From Prolixibacteraceae bacterium (GTDB lineage Bacteria; Bacteroidota; Bacteroidia; Bacteroidales; Prolixibacteraceae), in the NCBI GenBank assembly GCA_003457135.1, contig DMSQ01000092.1, positions 26,641 through 41,108 of the forward strand: DNA of 14,468 nucleotides, given 5' to 3'. A program made the position numbers and the translations under genes. The notes below the pieces were generated by a model that was not told the origin of the DNA, searched no databases, and saw only the letters and a program-made list of their open reading frames with translations. Shown here piece by piece: positions 13,560-14,468 of the stretch (positions are counted from its first letter, which is position 1; each line of letters opens with the position of its first letter).

Positions 13560-14387
13560 ATGGATTTCATAGATAAATTGATTCAACTACCACCTTTCTT
13601 ACTTTTCCTATTAATCATTTTTTTGGGTGGTATTATTGCAGGATTGAGCACTTATCTTTTTAACAGATACATCAAAGTAAATATTCTACGATCACACAAC
13701 GAAGTAACCGGGTTCCTTTTTTTGGCCATTGCCAGCTTTTATGCCTTCCTGCTCAGCTTTATTGTGTTTATGGTGTGGGGGCAACTGAATGAAACACAAG
13801 GTAACGTGAGTAAAGAAGGCAGTTCTGCGCTGGGTTTGTACCGCGATATAAAGTATTACCCTGATACTATTGAATCGAAACAATTGATGATTGTTTACCT
13901 TGATTTTGTTTACAATGTTATTGATGAAGAATTCCCCAATATGGGACGTATGAAGTCAAGCCGGAAAACAACGGAATCATTTAACCGTGTTTTTTATAAA
14001 ATGGAGCACCTCAATCCCAAAAACCAATTTCAAATTCAGTTGGTTGCAGAAATGTTTAATCATTTGAATCAACTCGATACTTACAGGGGACTTCGTTCAA
14101 CCACAAAGGAAAATGAAATTCCTTTTCCTCTGTGGTTCCCCATTTTATTGGGAGGAATCATTACACTTGCCTGTGCTATGTTACTTGATATTGAGCATAC
14201 ACGTATGCATGTGGCGCTGAATTCACTCTTAGGCATTTTCATAGGGATGCTTTTATATATCATCATTCTGCTCGATCATCCTTATTCAGGAAGCCTGAGC
14301 ATTAAGCCTGAATCATATAAACTGATATTTACTATGGAGCAGTGGGACAAGGAACTTAATTTGGAAACAGCAATACAAATAAAATAA
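13560..14387 (+). CDS. DUF4239-type (bestrophin-like) membrane protein
   Basis: A 275-aa membrane protein with four predicted helices at about 12-36, 51-73, 192-210 and 216-238, arranged as two N-terminal and two C-terminal helices around a soluble middle region (75-190) that is largely helical. Family hallmarks are the aromatic second helix FLAIASFYAFLLSFIVF, then VWGQLNETQ with EGSSALGLYRDI, and LDHPYSGSLSIKPE just after the last helix (238-251). I associate this combination with DUF4239, sometimes annotated bestrophin-like. Ion channel activity is not established. The ATG at 13560 is preferred over in-frame upstream starts at 13467 (TTG) and 13491 (ATG): both would add a non-family segment, and the TTG lies within element D. 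Expression may be governed by element D. Confidence 0.78.
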   Translation: MDFIDKLIQLPPFLLFLLIIFLGGIIAGLSTYLFNRYIKVNILRSHNEVTGFLFLAIASFYAFLLSFIVFMVWGQLNETQGNVSKEGSSALGLYRDIKYYPDTIESKQLMIVYLDFVYNVIDEEFPNMGRMKSSRKTTESFNRVFYKMEHLNPKNQFQIQLVAEMFNHLNQLDTYRGLRSTTKENEIPFPLWFPILLGGIITLACAMLLDIEHTRMHVALNSLLGIFIGMLLYIIILLDHPYSGSLSIKPESYKLIFTMEQWDKELNLETAIQIK

Positions 14388-14468
14388 AGAAACAATATTA
14401 AATAAAACCAACCTATGACTTTGAACGCAAATATCATATCATTAAGGCTGTAGTTAAGAATAGCGTTG
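14388..14468. other. terminal intergenic stretch, nothing recognised
   Basis: AT-rich sequence after the DUF4239 stop. An ATG at 14415 runs only 12 codons before TAG. No hairpin terminator, repeat element or promoter could be identified before the window ends. Confidence 0.5.

Overview
The window looks like chromosomal DNA of a Bacteroidota (Bacteroidetes) bacterium, probably environmental. It is moderately AT-rich. Most genes have A-rich leaders without a clear Shine-Dalgarno sequence. Several proteins belong to families common in that phylum: a lipobox plus GxxGxx lipoprotein, a soluble PAS histidine kinase, a baeRF/Balon-type protein and a glycine-rich 39-aa membrane protein. The intergenic DNA carries GGAAGTCGG-type low-complexity repeats. 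I cannot name a species.

Layout. (1) 143-3909, plus strand, closely spaced and probably an operon: an alpha/beta hydrolase with a C-terminal extension, a small lipoprotein, a haloperoxidase/esterase-like alpha/beta hydrolase, and a soluble PAS-histidine kinase. (2) 3927-4214, minus strand: pterin-4a-carbinolamine dehydratase, convergent with the kinase and divergent from fumC. (3) 4403-5809: class II fumarase. (4) 5810-6371: no intact gene. It holds two copies of a 40-bp repeated element (A and B), a decayed duplicate of the CheB-like/baeRF gene pair found intact downstream, and two inverted repeats. (5) 6372-8892: a tight four-gene unit of 39-aa membrane protein, DUF6766-type membrane protein, stand-alone CheB-like methylesterase and baeRF/Balon-like ribosome-associated factor. 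(6) 8893-9033: GC-richer inverted and direct repeats. (7) 9034-11694: P-type Ca2+-ATPase. (8) 11908-13374: divergent RNase II/R-family protein. (9) 13560-14387: DUF4239-type membrane protein. The last 81 bases hold nothing I can call.

From 5841 onward the junctions between transcription units carry the same 40-bp element (A, B, C, D), always in the same orientation and always in the gap ahead of a gene or gene remnant. Each copy contains two NTGTAAC-like half-sites exactly 21 bp apart. This is the strongest unexplained signal in the window and suggests a shared regulator. The downstream genes (ribosome-hibernation-like factor, ribonuclease, small membrane proteins, ion pump) would suit a stress or stationary-phase regulon. 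The cis-element is seen directly; the stress role is inference. The second notable point is the duplicated and decayed cheB-baeRF module between elements A and B.
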